Positions 44,110 to 53,250 of a stretch of 64,000 bases of DNA are shown here, piece by piece. The stretch comes from an uncultured Bulleidia sp. Lineage in GTDB: Bacteria; Bacillota_I; Bacilli_A; Erysipelotrichales; Erysipelotrichaceae. Below the pieces are notes generated by a model. It did not search any database. It worked only from the letters and a program-made list of their open reading frames with translations, and was not told the DNA's origin. Positions within the stretch are counted from its first letter, which is position 1, and every line of letters starts with the position of its first letter. Where the stretch lies: NCBI GenBank assembly GCA_934725105.1, contig CAKVBD010000008.1, positions 1 to 64,000 of the forward strand. The letters are read 5' to 3'. A program made the translations under genes and the position numbers.

Positions 44110-45254
44110 CCCATATTATCCTCTAGTGCATCATTTGCTTTGAGAGCATTATACATATTTTCGAGATATCCATACTTAAATAACGTATCAGGCTCAAGGT
44201 ATCCCCCTTCACCCCATTCATTCCAAGCAAAAATAAAAATATAATTCTTCTTATATTCTTCCCTTGCTTTTTGAATAAGTTGCGAAAAATATTTACCGAA
44301 TTTTTCAGGCGTTGCTCCCATATATACCTGTGCTCTTTCATGATAACGAGGCGAATTATCCCAATCAGTAAAGGCACCAGGTATTAATTTGTCATCATCG
44401 ACTTTTCTAGAAAGAATCTTATTCCAAGTATCATCATAGCTTGGGAATTGGTTGTTCTCCATCTTTTTTCGAATTTTTTGACCATAACCACTAAGATCTA
44501 TAGAGAGTTTTTTTTCTAAAACATCAAGAACCCTATGCCGTACCTTTTTCAGTAACTTGTATTCATTCTGATTAAGTAACTTATTTGCAACTCCTGGCTG
44601 ATATTCTATTTCATAATCAATCCTAGATTTATCGAAGGATTTATCAAGAAGGAAATACGGACTTTGACTCATGATAACTACCCCTGGGAAGCCATGAACT
44701 ATAGCCAATTTTTGCCAGTAGTCAATCATATCATTTAGGCACTCGATTGCCTCTGGTCTGTAAATCACAAAAATTGGCTTTCCATCTTCTTTTATATATC
44801 TATCATCTTTAAAAAATGGGAGCAAATACTCAAAGTGTCTTTTCCAACTATCTTCTCTCCCGTATTTTTGTGGCATGATAACCTTTTTTTCTCCCGTCCA
44901 TTGCATTGACCATGCCTCGTTAGCCCAACAAAAACAGAACGGAAAATTCAATGTTTTATCTTCAAGAATCTGTTCGCACGGTTTTTCTAATAGCATTTTT
45001 CCATCAAACCAATAATGATAGTAACAGAAGCCATATAAACCATATTTCTTTGCAAGCTCAATTTGCCATGCCTTTGTATCTCTATCTAAAAGATTGTAAT
45101 AATTATTATTTAGTGGTACACGTGGCTGGTTATGTCCTTCAAACTCAGGTTTTGCATTCCTAATATTATCCCACTCAGTAAATCCATCACCCCAATATTT
45201 ATCATTTAGCGGTATTCTATGGTACTGAGGTACAAAAAAAGCTATCGTTTTCAT
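44106..45254 (-). CDS. WbsX-like glycosyltransferase / GH99-like domain protein
   Basis: A 382-residue protein opening with AFFVPQYHRIPLNDKYWGDG and FTEWDNIRNAKPEFEGHNQP, the hallmark of the WbsX family, which has a glycoside hydrolase 99-like fold but is found in polysaccharide clusters as a transferase. Further motifs are YGFCYYHYWFDGKMLLEKP, FCFCWANEAW and FIFAWNEWGEGGYLEPD. The frame is complete and overlaps the epimerase gene and the polymerase gene by 4 bases each. The reaction is not firmly known. Confidence 0.85.
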   Translation of the reverse strand: MKTIAFFVPQYHRIPLNDKYWGDGFTEWDNIRNAKPEFEGHNQPRVPLNNNYYNLLDRDTKAWQIELAKKYGLYGFCYYHYWFDGKMLLEKPCEQILEDKTLNFPFCFCWANEAWSMQWTGEKKVIMPQKYGREDSWKRHFEYLLPFFKDDRYIKEDGKPIFVIYRPEAIECLNDMIDYWQKLAIVHGFPGVVIMSQSPYFLLDKSFDKSRIDYEIEYQPGVANKLLNQNEYKLLKKVRHRVLDVLEKKLSIDLSGYGQKIRKKMENNQFPSYDDTWNKILSRKVDDDKLIPGAFTDWDNSPRYHERAQVYMGATPEKFGKYFSQLIQKAREEYKKNYIFIFAWNEWGEGGYLEPDTLFKYGYLENMYNALKANDALEDNMG

Positions 45255-46183
45255 AAATATTCCCTTCTCATAAATTCAGCAGTCTTTTTTATTCCTTCTT
45301 CTAGACTAATAGGATTCAATTTGCCATAGTATTTTTCATATCTGCTAATATCCAAATAATTAATTGGAACATCTACAGGTCTTGACTCTGTGTACACAAC
45401 ATTTAATTTTAGATTTAAAGCGTGTTCTATACTCTTCAAAACATCTTTTATAGATGTTCCATATCCACACCCCAAATTAAAAGTGCGATGTTTATTTTCT
45501 CCGTTGACTATATTCAGAATGGCTCTTATAGCATCATCTATGTAAATAAAATCTCTTATAATAGATCCATCCCCATAAACTTGAATTTTATCTCTTTTTA
45601 AGGCTTTATATGTGAATGTAGTAACTGCTCCCAAAACGCCATTTGGCCTCTGATATGGCCCATATGGGTTTGCAAGCCTAACGATTCTATAATCTAATCC
45701 GTACATGTAGTTATATAGATATAGTAATTTCTCAATAGTTATCTTCTGAACACCATAAGAAGATATAGGGTTGGTTGGAGTATTTTCAGATAATGGGCAT
45801 GATGCTTCTTTTCCATAAACCGTTCCACCAGAAGAAATAAAAACAACCTTTTTGACTTTATATTTAACACATGCTTCAAATAAATTTGAAGAAAACAAAA
45901 CATTAGCCTTTATATCCTGACTAATATGTTGATTTGAAGTTGTTGGCACATTTGTACTTACTAGATGATAAACAACATCTTGTCCTTCAAGTACTAAAAA
46001 GTCCTCATTTTCATCTAAAGAAGATTCTCTTACTTCAATGTTCGCAAATTTAAACCTCAATATATTTGAAAAATAATTAGCATCTTTGTCAACAAGCGTT
46101 ATCTTATCACTTTTATTACCAGCCAATTTTATAGCTAAATTTGTTCCTATGAAGCCTGCAGCTCCAAGTATTAATATATTCAT
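45251..46183 (-). CDS. NAD-dependent nucleotide-sugar epimerase/dehydratase
   Basis: Extended short-chain dehydrogenase: NAD-binding GAAGFIGTN (8-16) and the catalytic SSYGVQK (Tyr-x3-Lys) with ISSGGTVYG before it. At 310 residues it has the length of UDP-glucose 4-epimerases and related enzymes. NPYGPYQRPNGVLGAV and RDFIYIDDA support the family. It makes an activated sugar for the repeat unit; which sugar cannot be told from sequence. It overlaps its neighbours by 1-4 bases. Confidence 0.82.
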   Translation of the reverse strand: MNILILGAAGFIGTNLAIKLAGNKSDKITLVDKDANYFSNILRFKFANIEVRESSLDENEDFLVLEGQDVVYHLVSTNVPTTSNQHISQDIKANVLFSSNLFEACVKYKVKKVVFISSGGTVYGKEASCPLSENTPTNPISSYGVQKITIEKLLYLYNYMYGLDYRIVRLANPYGPYQRPNGVLGAVTTFTYKALKRDKIQVYGDGSIIRDFIYIDDAIRAILNIVNGENKHRTFNLGCGYGTSIKDVLKSIEHALNLKLNVVYTESRPVDVPINYLDISRYEKYYGKLNPISLEEGIKKTAEFMRREYL

Positions 46184-46749
46184 TACTTTTCTCTCACTTC
46201 TCTAATTACTTTTGCAGGAGCTCCAACTGCTATGCATTTTTTTGGAATATCATGTGTTACAACAGAATTAGCTCCAATAACAGATCCATCGCCTATCTTA
46301 ACTCCTGGCATTATACACACGTTTCTTCCAATCCATACATTTTTGCCAATATAAACACCCTTACCAATTTTTAGTGATCTTTCAAGTGGTGGCACATCAA
46401 ATTCATCCCATGAATTTGAGCCGTGAAAATTATCTGTAATAAATACGTTGTCACCCATTAACACGCCATCATTCACAACAATTTCGTTAGCACAAGAAAT
46501 CTGACAATTACTCATCAACGATACATTATTCCCGATTACCATTGATGGCATATTGTTTAATTTCTTTCCATTATATTGGTTCCAAGTCTGGAGTTTTAAA
46601 TTCTTTCCCGCCGAAAAATTATTTCCAATTGATATATTTTTTTTTCCTATAATTTCTGAGTTCACTGAAATATTTAGATTATTGCCAACAGACTTAAAAT
46701 TTTTATGTTTCAGTGACCAGTATATATTCTTAATTACTGTCTTTAGCAT
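46183..46749 (-). CDS. Hexapeptide-repeat acyltransferase
   Basis: A 188-residue left-handed beta-helix protein: many [LIV]-G-x4 turns such as IGKKNISIGNNFS, IGKGVYIGKNVWIGRNVCI and IGDGSVIGANSVVTHDIPKK, ending with AVGAPAKVIREV. Such enzymes O-acetylate surface sugars, and the form with an N-terminal helix (VIKNIYWSLKHKN) resembles WcaF/CapG-type capsule acetyltransferases. The stop codon overlaps the epimerase start at 46183. The product probably decorates the repeat unit. Confidence 0.85.
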   Translation of the reverse strand: MLKTVIKNIYWSLKHKNFKSVGNNLNISVNSEIIGKKNISIGNNFSAGKNLKLQTWNQYNGKKLNNMPSMVIGNNVSLMSNCQISCANEIVVNDGVLMGDNVFITDNFHGSNSWDEFDVPPLERSLKIGKGVYIGKNVWIGRNVCIMPGVKIGDGSVIGANSVVTHDIPKKCIAVGAPAKVIREVREK

Positions 46750-46753
46750 ATAA

Positions 46754-47986
46754 TCATCCTTTTTTTAATATATATTCAAAGCCTTCAAAATATTTTTCTA
46801 AACAAATCTCTTCGATAAATTTGCTTCGTTTGTCTTTCTGTAAAGTAGCATTACTCGCTGTACTATTTTTTATTTCTAAAATGCATTGGCTTATATTTTT
46901 AACCAAATCTTTATTTCTATCCAACATGTATGCTAATTCGGCAGGTATATATTCTGGAATACCTCCGGAATTTGTTGTAATCAACGGTAATCCACTGACT
47001 ACCGCTTCCACCATAGTCATCCCTGCTGGTTCCTCCCACATTGATGGAAGAACCGCAACATTTCCTAATTGGTAAATAGAAGGCATATCTTTATAATCTA
47101 TATATCCAGTAAATATAATCTTATCTGTAATATCTTCTGCTTCCTTCCGAAGTTCTAAAGAATAATCATCAACTATGTCACTACTATAAAAACTCGCACC
47201 AACAATAAGCAATTTTATATGCACATCTTTACATTTTTTAATTGCTTTGATTGTTTCAAGTGCACCTTTTTCATCTACCAACCTTCCTGCAAAAATCACA
47301 ACAAAATCTTTTTCTTCAATACCATACTTGTTTTTATATTCTTTTATTTTACTTTCGTTTCTTGCTGTGAATCTTACAGTATCTACTCCATTTTTAAGAA
47401 CATAACATTGTTCTTTTTTTAATGTTGGAACCTGCTTTCTAAAAGAAGCATTCACAAATTCGCTTATTCCTATTAAGCATCTTATTGAAGCAGCTTCTTT
47501 TTCGCACTTAAATAGCGAACGAACTTCATTATGAAGGTAATATATTGTTTTTCCTTCATATTTCTTTGCAACTTTCTTATTTTTTAGCACAAAGAAAAGT
47601 GTAGAATTTGTTACCAAAATAAGTCTATCAAAGTCTTGTTTTAGTAAAATATTTGGAAACTTCGACATTACATACAGTCTACGAAGAATATAACGATATG
47701 AAATTAAATTTGTTTTTTTTAACAAGTTTTTTGCAATCCAGTATATTGCTTTATCAAAGTAATTAATCACTTGCGGTGACTTCACGAAATAAAAATGACT
47801 GAATTTATAATTTTTTGATTGTTCTGCTGCCTTTTCTTCGTACAGACTAAAAACTGAAAAATCAAAACTATGCTTTTTTTCATTTTCATCAAGTAAATCT
47901 TCTATTAGGTTTTCAACAGCTCCACCATTTGTTGCTGGAATCGGTGAAGTACCATTAGTTAAAAACGCAACTTTCATTTTTCCCAT
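46754..47986 (-). CDS. Glycosyltransferase family 4
   Basis: A 410-residue GT-B enzyme. The N-terminal domain begins with MKVAFLTNGTSPIPATNGGA; the C-terminal domain has VVIFAGRLVDEKGALETIKA and the donor-site Glu motif SMWEEPAGMTMVEAVVSGLP followed by SGGIPEY. The E-x7-E pattern (EEPAGMTMVE) is the retaining GT4 signature. AAAGGATT lies upstream of the start at 47986. It lies 4 bases before the acyltransferase gene, so they are cotranscribed. Upstream of it is the decayed rfbA-rfbC stretch. Confidence 0.85.
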   Translation of the reverse strand: MGKMKVAFLTNGTSPIPATNGGAVENLIEDLLDENEKKHSFDFSVFSLYEEKAAEQSKNYKFSHFYFVKSPQVINYFDKAIYWIAKNLLKKTNLISYRYILRRLYVMSKFPNILLKQDFDRLILVTNSTLFFVLKNKKVAKKYEGKTIYYLHNEVRSLFKCEKEAASIRCLIGISEFVNASFRKQVPTLKKEQCYVLKNGVDTVRFTARNESKIKEYKNKYGIEEKDFVVIFAGRLVDEKGALETIKAIKKCKDVHIKLLIVGASFYSSDIVDDYSLELRKEAEDITDKIIFTGYIDYKDMPSIYQLGNVAVLPSMWEEPAGMTMVEAVVSGLPLITTNSGGIPEYIPAELAYMLDRNKDLVKNISQCILEIKNSTASNATLQKDKRSKFIEEICLEKYFEGFEYILKKG

Positions 47987-48061
47987 GCTATAACAATCCT
48001 TTTTCTCTAATCTAATTGCACCTTACGCTTCTATTTCATGTAGAGATATTATCTCATATAC

Positions 48062-48500
48062 TTAAAATATAAAAGTATCTTTCAGCTCCAGCCCCTTCTG
48101 TTCCTTATCACTTTTTTCAGTGCCGTAGCCTTTTCTAGCGTGTAGTCTCTACGCTCAAGTTGCTCCTGTATTCTCCCTTCAGCTGTGACCACACTCAATA
48201 CCAATTTTCGGATCTTTCCAAGCCATACCACCCTCATCACTCAGATGTTCCAATTCTTCTCGTAAAAAAAAATTTGTCGTTTTTGTCATACTCAAAGATA
48301 ACGAAACGCTCTGGATTATCTAAAAAGTAATCAAACACAGTTGCATTCTTGCCGTTTTTTGAATATTGGTCAGCAACATGCAGGCGTTATTTAACCCATG
48401 CCCCATAAAAGTGTTGCCGAGCATCATCATTGTCACAGAATCGTTTCCGATAAAGTCTGCACTAATGACAAAGATCTGTATCGGTCCAACCGCTGATAGC
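48062..48500 (-). pseudogene. rfbA-rfbC deletion-fusion remnant
   Basis: The minus strand encodes, in shifting frames, parts of RfbA (PIQIFVISADFIGNDSVTMM, then a frameshift to ATVFDYFLDNPERFVIFEYD) followed directly by the end of RfbC (LSDEGGMAWKDPKIGIE, then YTLEKATALKKSDKEQKGLE with a stop at 48062). RfbA makes dTDP-glucose and RfbC is the epimerase in dTDP-rhamnose synthesis. The two are fused by a deletion within both and shifted by small indels, so the gene is dead. An earlier capsule here probably contained a dTDP-rhamnose pathway. The rest of 47987-48757 has no gene. Confidence 0.7.
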
Positions 48501-48757
48501 TAAACAACACATATCAGACTAGCATCAAACTGGTGATTATCGCTCAACAGAATTTCTAAGCGAGTAATATCCTAAGTTAGGAAAATATTCAAATAATACA
48601 AATGGTAGAATTTATCTTAACAGATATCGTAAAGCAAATTATCAATTCACCAAAAATCAGTAAAAGCTACTTGTTCATACTGTCGTTAATGGATACAGCC
48701 AAGTCTCATTTACTTATGTAAAAATTAATGTTCTTAAAACATCAATACCTTCGTTAT

Positions 48758-49879
48758 TTATAATTTCTCGAACAGCTCTCCATGTTCTTCTGAAACTCTC
48801 TGAGCATTAAACCTGTTATGTACATCTTTCAATCCCTGTGTCACCAATCTTTCTTTCAATCCATCTTCTTGAAAGATTCGCAGCACAGCATTACTTGCTC
48901 CAACAGCATCATCCATTTCAACAAGCAAACCATTTTTTTCATCTTGAATTATATTCGGAATAGCATCCACTCTAGTTGTTATAATTGGCTTTCTTACCAT
49001 CATATATTCAGGAAGAACTAAACCAAACCCTTCCCAACGACTTAGTAAACATGCGACATCAAAAAGTTCTACATAATCCAGTGGATTATCTACCCAACCA
49101 GTAATATGCAAGTTTTCTAAAAAACCTTTATTTTTTGCATAATCTATTATTTCAGACTCCAGTTCCCCATTTCCAACGATAATAAAATGAGTATTTGGAA
49201 CTTTATCTTTCACTAATTTAGCCATTTTAATGAAAACATCAGGTGCTTTTTGTGGACTGATTCTTCCAACCATTCCAACAACAAAAGCATCATCAGGAAT
49301 ATTTAAATCTTTTCTTTTAATTAATCCATGATTTTTCTTTTCATATGTTTCAATATCAACACCATTAAAAATAACTTGTAATTTATCTTTTTTACAAATA
49401 TTTTTATCTAATGCCGATTGCATTTCTGCATCTGAAATACAAATAATCTTGTCACAGAATGGAGCAGCAATTTTTTCGATAATTGTATAGATTGTTTTTT
49501 TCTTAGGTGAGCATCGCATATTAAAGGCCCATCCATGTGGATTATATACACAATAATTATGAAAACCAATATCAGCAACTCTAGCAATAGCTCCCGCTTT
49601 GCTTGAATGAGCATAAACTATATCTGGCTTATATTGTTTAATCAATTTTCTAACTTCTTTAATTGCTTTTAAATCATTACATCCAATTGACCTGTTCATT
49701 TCAATTTGTTCAAAAGAAACAACAACCCCTTCATAATCTTCTTTATGATAATCTTGCGAACAGACTAAAATATTTTCAAATTTATTTTCATCCAAATATT
49801 TGAGAAGCATTCGAATATATCGATCAACACCACCGGCTGCCTGTGCAACATGTAATATTCTTATTTTATTGTTTCCCAT
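48758..49879 (-). CDS. Glycosyltransferase family 4
   Basis: A 373-residue GT-B enzyme with a family opening RILHVAQAAGGVDRYIRMLL and HSSKAGAIAR, and a C-terminal domain with GMVGRISPQKAPDVFIKMAK, HITGWVDNP and the donor motif SRWEGFGLVLPEYMMVRKP. The E-x7-E form is EGFGLVLPE. Its start MKKK-free ATG at 49879 opens the GT section of the operon after the terminator at 50040-50078. It is related to EpsF/EpsD-type transferases that add the second or third sugar. Substrate unknown. Confidence 0.85.
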   Translation of the reverse strand: MGNNKIRILHVAQAAGGVDRYIRMLLKYLDENKFENILVCSQDYHKEDYEGVVVSFEQIEMNRSIGCNDLKAIKEVRKLIKQYKPDIVYAHSSKAGAIARVADIGFHNYCVYNPHGWAFNMRCSPKKKTIYTIIEKIAAPFCDKIICISDAEMQSALDKNICKKDKLQVIFNGVDIETYEKKNHGLIKRKDLNIPDDAFVVGMVGRISPQKAPDVFIKMAKLVKDKVPNTHFIIVGNGELESEIIDYAKNKGFLENLHITGWVDNPLDYVELFDVACLLSRWEGFGLVLPEYMMVRKPIITTRVDAIPNIIQDEKNGLLVEMDDAVGASNAVLRIFQEDGLKERLVTQGLKDVHNRFNAQRVSEEHGELFEKL

Positions 49880-50039
49880 CTAATACTACTCCTTAATATA
49901 CTAAGAAAATAAAAACGTAATTTAAAAACGATATCTTGTGTATTGTTTTTTTACTAAATTTCACATTAAATGTTAAATAAAGTGTACGTAAGTTCTTAAT
50001 TATCATTACTACAATTTGTTCCCCCTCAACCACACAAAA

Positions 50040-50078
50040 AACCTCTTTGTATCAACAATCACGTTGTTCAAAGAGGTT
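50040..50078 (-). terminator. Terminator right after the priming glycosyltransferase
   Basis: AACCTCTTTG (50040-50049) pairs perfectly with CAAAGAGGTT (50069-50078); the loop has a further AACAAC/GTTGAT stem. On the minus strand T6 follows. It would stop transcription before the other capsule genes unless read-through or antitermination occurs. Confidence 0.8.
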
Positions 50079-50114
50079 AATTATGATAGTAAATATAAGT
50101 TATAGTAATAAATA

Positions 50115-51560
50115 TTACATTGAACCCTGTTTCTTTAATACGACACCAAATGTCTTTAATAGAATCTTAACATCTAAGTCAGGATTCCAGCGTTCAATGT
50201 ATTCTTTATCCAAACGTACAACTTCTTCAAAATCAGTGATATCACTTCTACCAGAGATTTGCCACATACCTGTAATACCAGGTTTGATGGCTAATCTAGC
50301 ATAATGATGTAAGTCATATAGCTTTGTTTCATCAACGGTAGGAGGTCTCGTACCTACTAATGACATATCACCTTTTAATACATTAAAGAATTGAGGGAAT
50401 TCATCTAAAGATGTCTTGCGAATGAATTCACCAATTCCTGTTTTATGTGTTCCATCAGGTAAGATCTTGTTTCCAATGATTCTTGGATCAAAATCCATCT
50501 TGAACATTCTTCCATCACTCACCTTGTTTTGATCCATGAGATCTTTCTTACGTTCTTCAGCATCTAAGTACATGGATCTAAACTTATACATTTTAAACTT
50601 CTTGCCATTCTGTCCAACTCTAATTTGAGAAAAGAAAATTGGACCAGGAGAAGCGATGTAGATACAAGGTGCAACAAAGATAAATATAATGACTGTTAAT
50701 AAGCATCCAACAAGTCCAGCACAAATATCCATTGCTCTTTTAATACATAACTGTAATGTAGAAGCATAGTTAATCGTTAATGTTAATACTGGATAGGAAG
50801 CAACCTTCTCAACTAGTTGTCTCTTACCCTCCATTCTAGAAAATGGCAAGAGATTTAAATGTAGTGTAACACCTGTTTCTAAAAGCTTATTTAATAAATC
50901 AGGATCAATTGGTAATGATGGAGAAGTAACAACCAGTACTTCATCAATCCAGTCTTGACCAACAATGGATGGTGCTGTATCAATATTCGCAGTTACTTCA
51001 ATACCTTGGTATGATTTACCAACTTCATCTTTATCAATGACTGCCAAACCAACAATCTTGTATTTAGAAAATGAATTATGAATTACAGTGTTAATCACAT
51101 CATTACAAATTGCATGATTTGTGATAACAAATAATCTTTGTGTACCTTCTCTTCTATGATTCAAGACATATTTCTTAAATACTAAACGAACAAGAAATGT
51201 AATAAAAACGTAATAAAAAAATGTACTGAAATAAACAAATCTAGAAAACTCTGAAGAAAGCTTTACAAAGAACATAAAGAACAATCCAACAGATAATAAT
51301 ACCATTGTATGTTTCACAGTCTTTGTAAATTCAACATAGATACCACGTTTCAATACATTCTTAAATGTTGCTGATAAAACCGCGATAAAGAAATCAGCTA
51401 ATGTTAATACAAATATAACAGTACGATATAATTTTGATCCAAAAGGATTCATGCCCTGCCATAATAGACATGCTAATATATATGAAAAATTCAAGCATAG
51501 AATATCAACAATAATGAAATCCGTATGCTTGATCCATGATAAAGAATCTTTTCTGTACAT
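50115..51560 (-). CDS. Polyprenyl glycosylphosphotransferase (capsule priming enzyme)
   Basis: Loads the first sugar phosphate on undecaprenyl phosphate. Four membrane segments lie in the first 130 residues, then a CoA-binding-like Rossmann part (RLFVITNHAICNDVI), and the catalytic domain from about 270: KRAMDICAGLVG, SPGPIFFSQIRVGQNGKKF then KMYKFRSM, and TSLDEFPQFFNVLKGDMSLV then GTRPPT. The KFRSM, DELPQ-type and GTRPP blocks define the bacterial sugar transferase family. Length 481 is normal. It is the first gene of the capsule operon, and a terminator lies 36 bases after its stop. Confidence 0.92.
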   Translation of the reverse strand: MYRKDSLSWIKHTDFIIVDILCLNFSYILACLLWQGMNPFGSKLYRTVIFVLTLADFFIAVLSATFKNVLKRGIYVEFTKTVKHTMVLLSVGLFFMFFVKLSSEFSRFVYFSTFFYYVFITFLVRLVFKKYVLNHRREGTQRLFVITNHAICNDVINTVIHNSFSKYKIVGLAVIDKDEVGKSYQGIEVTANIDTAPSIVGQDWIDEVLVVTSPSLPIDPDLLNKLLETGVTLHLNLLPFSRMEGKRQLVEKVASYPVLTLTINYASTLQLCIKRAMDICAGLVGCLLTVIIFIFVAPCIYIASPGPIFFSQIRVGQNGKKFKMYKFRSMYLDAEERKKDLMDQNKVSDGRMFKMDFDPRIIGNKILPDGTHKTGIGEFIRKTSLDEFPQFFNVLKGDMSLVGTRPPTVDETKLYDLHHYARLAIKPGITGMWQISGRSDITDFEEVVRLDKEYIERWNPDLDVKILLKTFGVVLKKQGSM

Positions 51561-51617
51561 CCCCTAAACTACATATCGTCTAAACAACGATATTACTCCC
51601 TTTTTTAATGCTACACA

Positions 51618-51679
51618 ATTATATGCAAGTTGTTCACATTTACTGTATATTTGTACGCATTGCACGAATTGCACACTAT
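51618..51679 (-). promoter_or_regulatory. Capsule operon promoter with upstream 9-bp direct repeats
   Basis: The -10 box TATAAT is at 51623-51618 (minus strand) with no good -35. Just upstream lie three 9-base units GTACGCATT-GCACGAATT-GCACACTAT (51653-51679, plus strand), about 42-70 bases before the expected start. A weak -35 with direct repeats upstream suggests an activator. Matching units precede the Wzz operon at 21319-21336. Confidence 0.55.
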
Positions 51680-51712
51680 ATATATATATATATATATATA
51701 TAGTGTGCAATT
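51667..51712. repeat. Perfect 46-bp palindrome with (TA)13 core
   Basis: AATTGCACACTA (51667-51678) and TAGTGTGCAATT (51701-51712) surround an uninterrupted run of TA dinucleotides (51677-51702). Such a run can change length by slippage and the palindrome can form a cruciform. It overlaps the third 9-base operator-like unit of the capsule promoter. Confidence 0.85.
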
Positions 51713-51869
51713 TCTGCATAAATAAGCCATTTTTTTGACTTTTGCATTATTGCAATTTCTTAATGCAACAAACACATAACACCTTTACACGAGCTTTTAT
51801 ATTATCTTACAATTCTGATGATATCTAGCTTAAATTTTCTTAATTTTCATGTCCTGGCATATCAGTGAA

Positions 51870-51910
51870 AAAGAACCACTTATATCCAATAAAGGAAAGT
51901 ATGGTTCTTT
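51870..51910 (-). terminator. Terminator after the original end of rloB
   Basis: AAAGAACCA (51870-51878) pairs with TGGTTCTTT (51902-51910), with a further ACTT/AAGT pairing inside. It lies 30 bases past the original stop codon at 51942 of the split rloB gene. Confidence 0.55.
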
Positions 51911-51941
51911 CATCTATGCAGTGTTATCAATACTTTTTTGA

Positions 51942-52098
51942 TTATTTTTCTTCTTGCGGGTTTTCATCATTTTCCAGACACAATCCAAAGTTTGTATGTC
52001 TTTCTAAGGAATGTTTTTCTTGTTTTATGTAATCCCATGAATCCATGAAGTCTTTATTGACTGAAAAATCAGATTCTTGAATAAAAGTTTTAAAGCCT
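51942..52098 (-). pseudogene. 3' end of rloB, cut off by an IS21 insertion
   Basis: The minus strand from 52094 reads FKTFIQESDFSVNKDFMDSW and on to LCLENDENPQEEK, stop at 51942. It has no start of its own. When the IS21 (52099-55701) and one GCCT copy are removed, it continues the frame of the gene at 56253 without a break: ...KYKDDLKG-FKTFIQ..., a 234-residue protein, the usual RloB length. Confidence 0.85.
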
Positions 52099-52219
52099 TG
52101 TTAGCGTCCGGTTAATTTAACCATTCAGAGTCCGGTAAAAACGACCAATTTCAGTCCAATAAAAAAAGCCAACACATCAGATGACTTTCAATAATAAACT
52201 CGTCACTTGCACATGAAGG

Positions 52220-53245
52220 CTATGAATCATGATATTCATAGTCTTTTTTGCACATTGTATCTCGATATTTCACTCTTTTTGGCGAATATACTGCTAATTG
52301 TATGAATTTTAGTACCTTATCATATTTATCATTTGGTTCATTCATTATGAAATAAAATAGATTCATCCAATCTTGTATATGCTCTCTTTCATAGCTTCCA
52401 TGCATTCTCATAAATCGTTTCATCAACCCATGCAATTGATTCACTGGCTGAAGCGGATTATCTTTATCGGACAGTTCTTTCAATTCTTTACTTGAGTATT
52501 TTTCTTCTTGCAAATGAAGTGTCTTAACTAATATATTATGTGACTTTTCTTCATCATGAATAACAGTAGATCCTTCTTTGATATGTGAAGCATACGTCCT
52601 CAATGTAGATGTTTCAGATGGTTTAGAAGTATTCGTGACAATGAAGATTGAATGCTTTCCATCGGTTGCCACACCAACTCCAATTTTGTTTCTTGATATG
52701 CCTCTTAGCTTTTTTCCGTCTTTCAATATTTCATCACTCTTTTTCTTGGAAAAATATGTTTCATCAAGCCATATTCTTCCGTCTAGTACAACATCATCTT
52801 GTATTCCTTTGAGTACTTCAAAGACTTTAATGAGCCAATATTGACCAGTAGTATTTGAATTTCTATTATCTGCTGCACTCGTTTTGATGGAATGAAATTC
52901 AAAAAGATGTAAAAGATACTCTATCCATTCTGAAATTGGTATTTTCCTAGAGTCGAATATGGTATTTGATAATGGATTGAAACTGTGTTTACAATCATTA
53001 CAAAAATACTTTTGCATTCCATCTTTTCTGTGTCCATCTTTTTTGAAATGTGTTCCATCACAATATGGACATTTATCAATATTAAGAGAATTAACAAAAG
53101 CAACTTCTTCTTGAGAAGCTTCTCTATGTTTTGCAGAATACCATTCAACTACAGTGCTTTCAACTAAGGCTTGAACAGGTGTTGGTTTTATACCATCCCA
53201 AGTAAAAACACGTAAAGAACGATTCCTACGTTTGTATTTATTCAT
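52220..53245 (-). CDS. IS1595-family (ISXO2-like) transposase
   Basis: A 341-residue transposase. An N-terminal zinc ribbon (KCPYCDGTHFKKDGHRKDGM and FCNDCKHSF; four Cys) binds the ends, then a DDE-type (DDNK) core: GRIWLDETYFSKKK with Asp, STVIHDEEKS with the second Asp, and the H-x4-K-like NQLHGLMKRFMRMHGSYERE. The frame is complete. No strong Shine-Dalgarno is found before the ATG at 53245, which suits low expression. Crossing hairpins at 53251-53328 lie in its leader. Confidence 0.88.
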   Translation of the reverse strand: MNKYKRRNRSLRVFTWDGIKPTPVQALVESTVVEWYSAKHREASQEEVAFVNSLNIDKCPYCDGTHFKKDGHRKDGMQKYFCNDCKHSFNPLSNTIFDSRKIPISEWIEYLLHLFEFHSIKTSAADNRNSNTTGQYWLIKVFEVLKGIQDDVVLDGRIWLDETYFSKKKSDEILKDGKKLRGISRNKIGVGVATDGKHSIFIVTNTSKPSETSTLRTYASHIKEGSTVIHDEEKSHNILVKTLHLQEEKYSSKELKELSDKDNPLQPVNQLHGLMKRFMRMHGSYEREHIQDWMNLFYFIMNEPNDKYDKVLKFIQLAVYSPKRVKYRDTMCKKDYEYHDS

Positions 53246-53250
53246 TTTTA

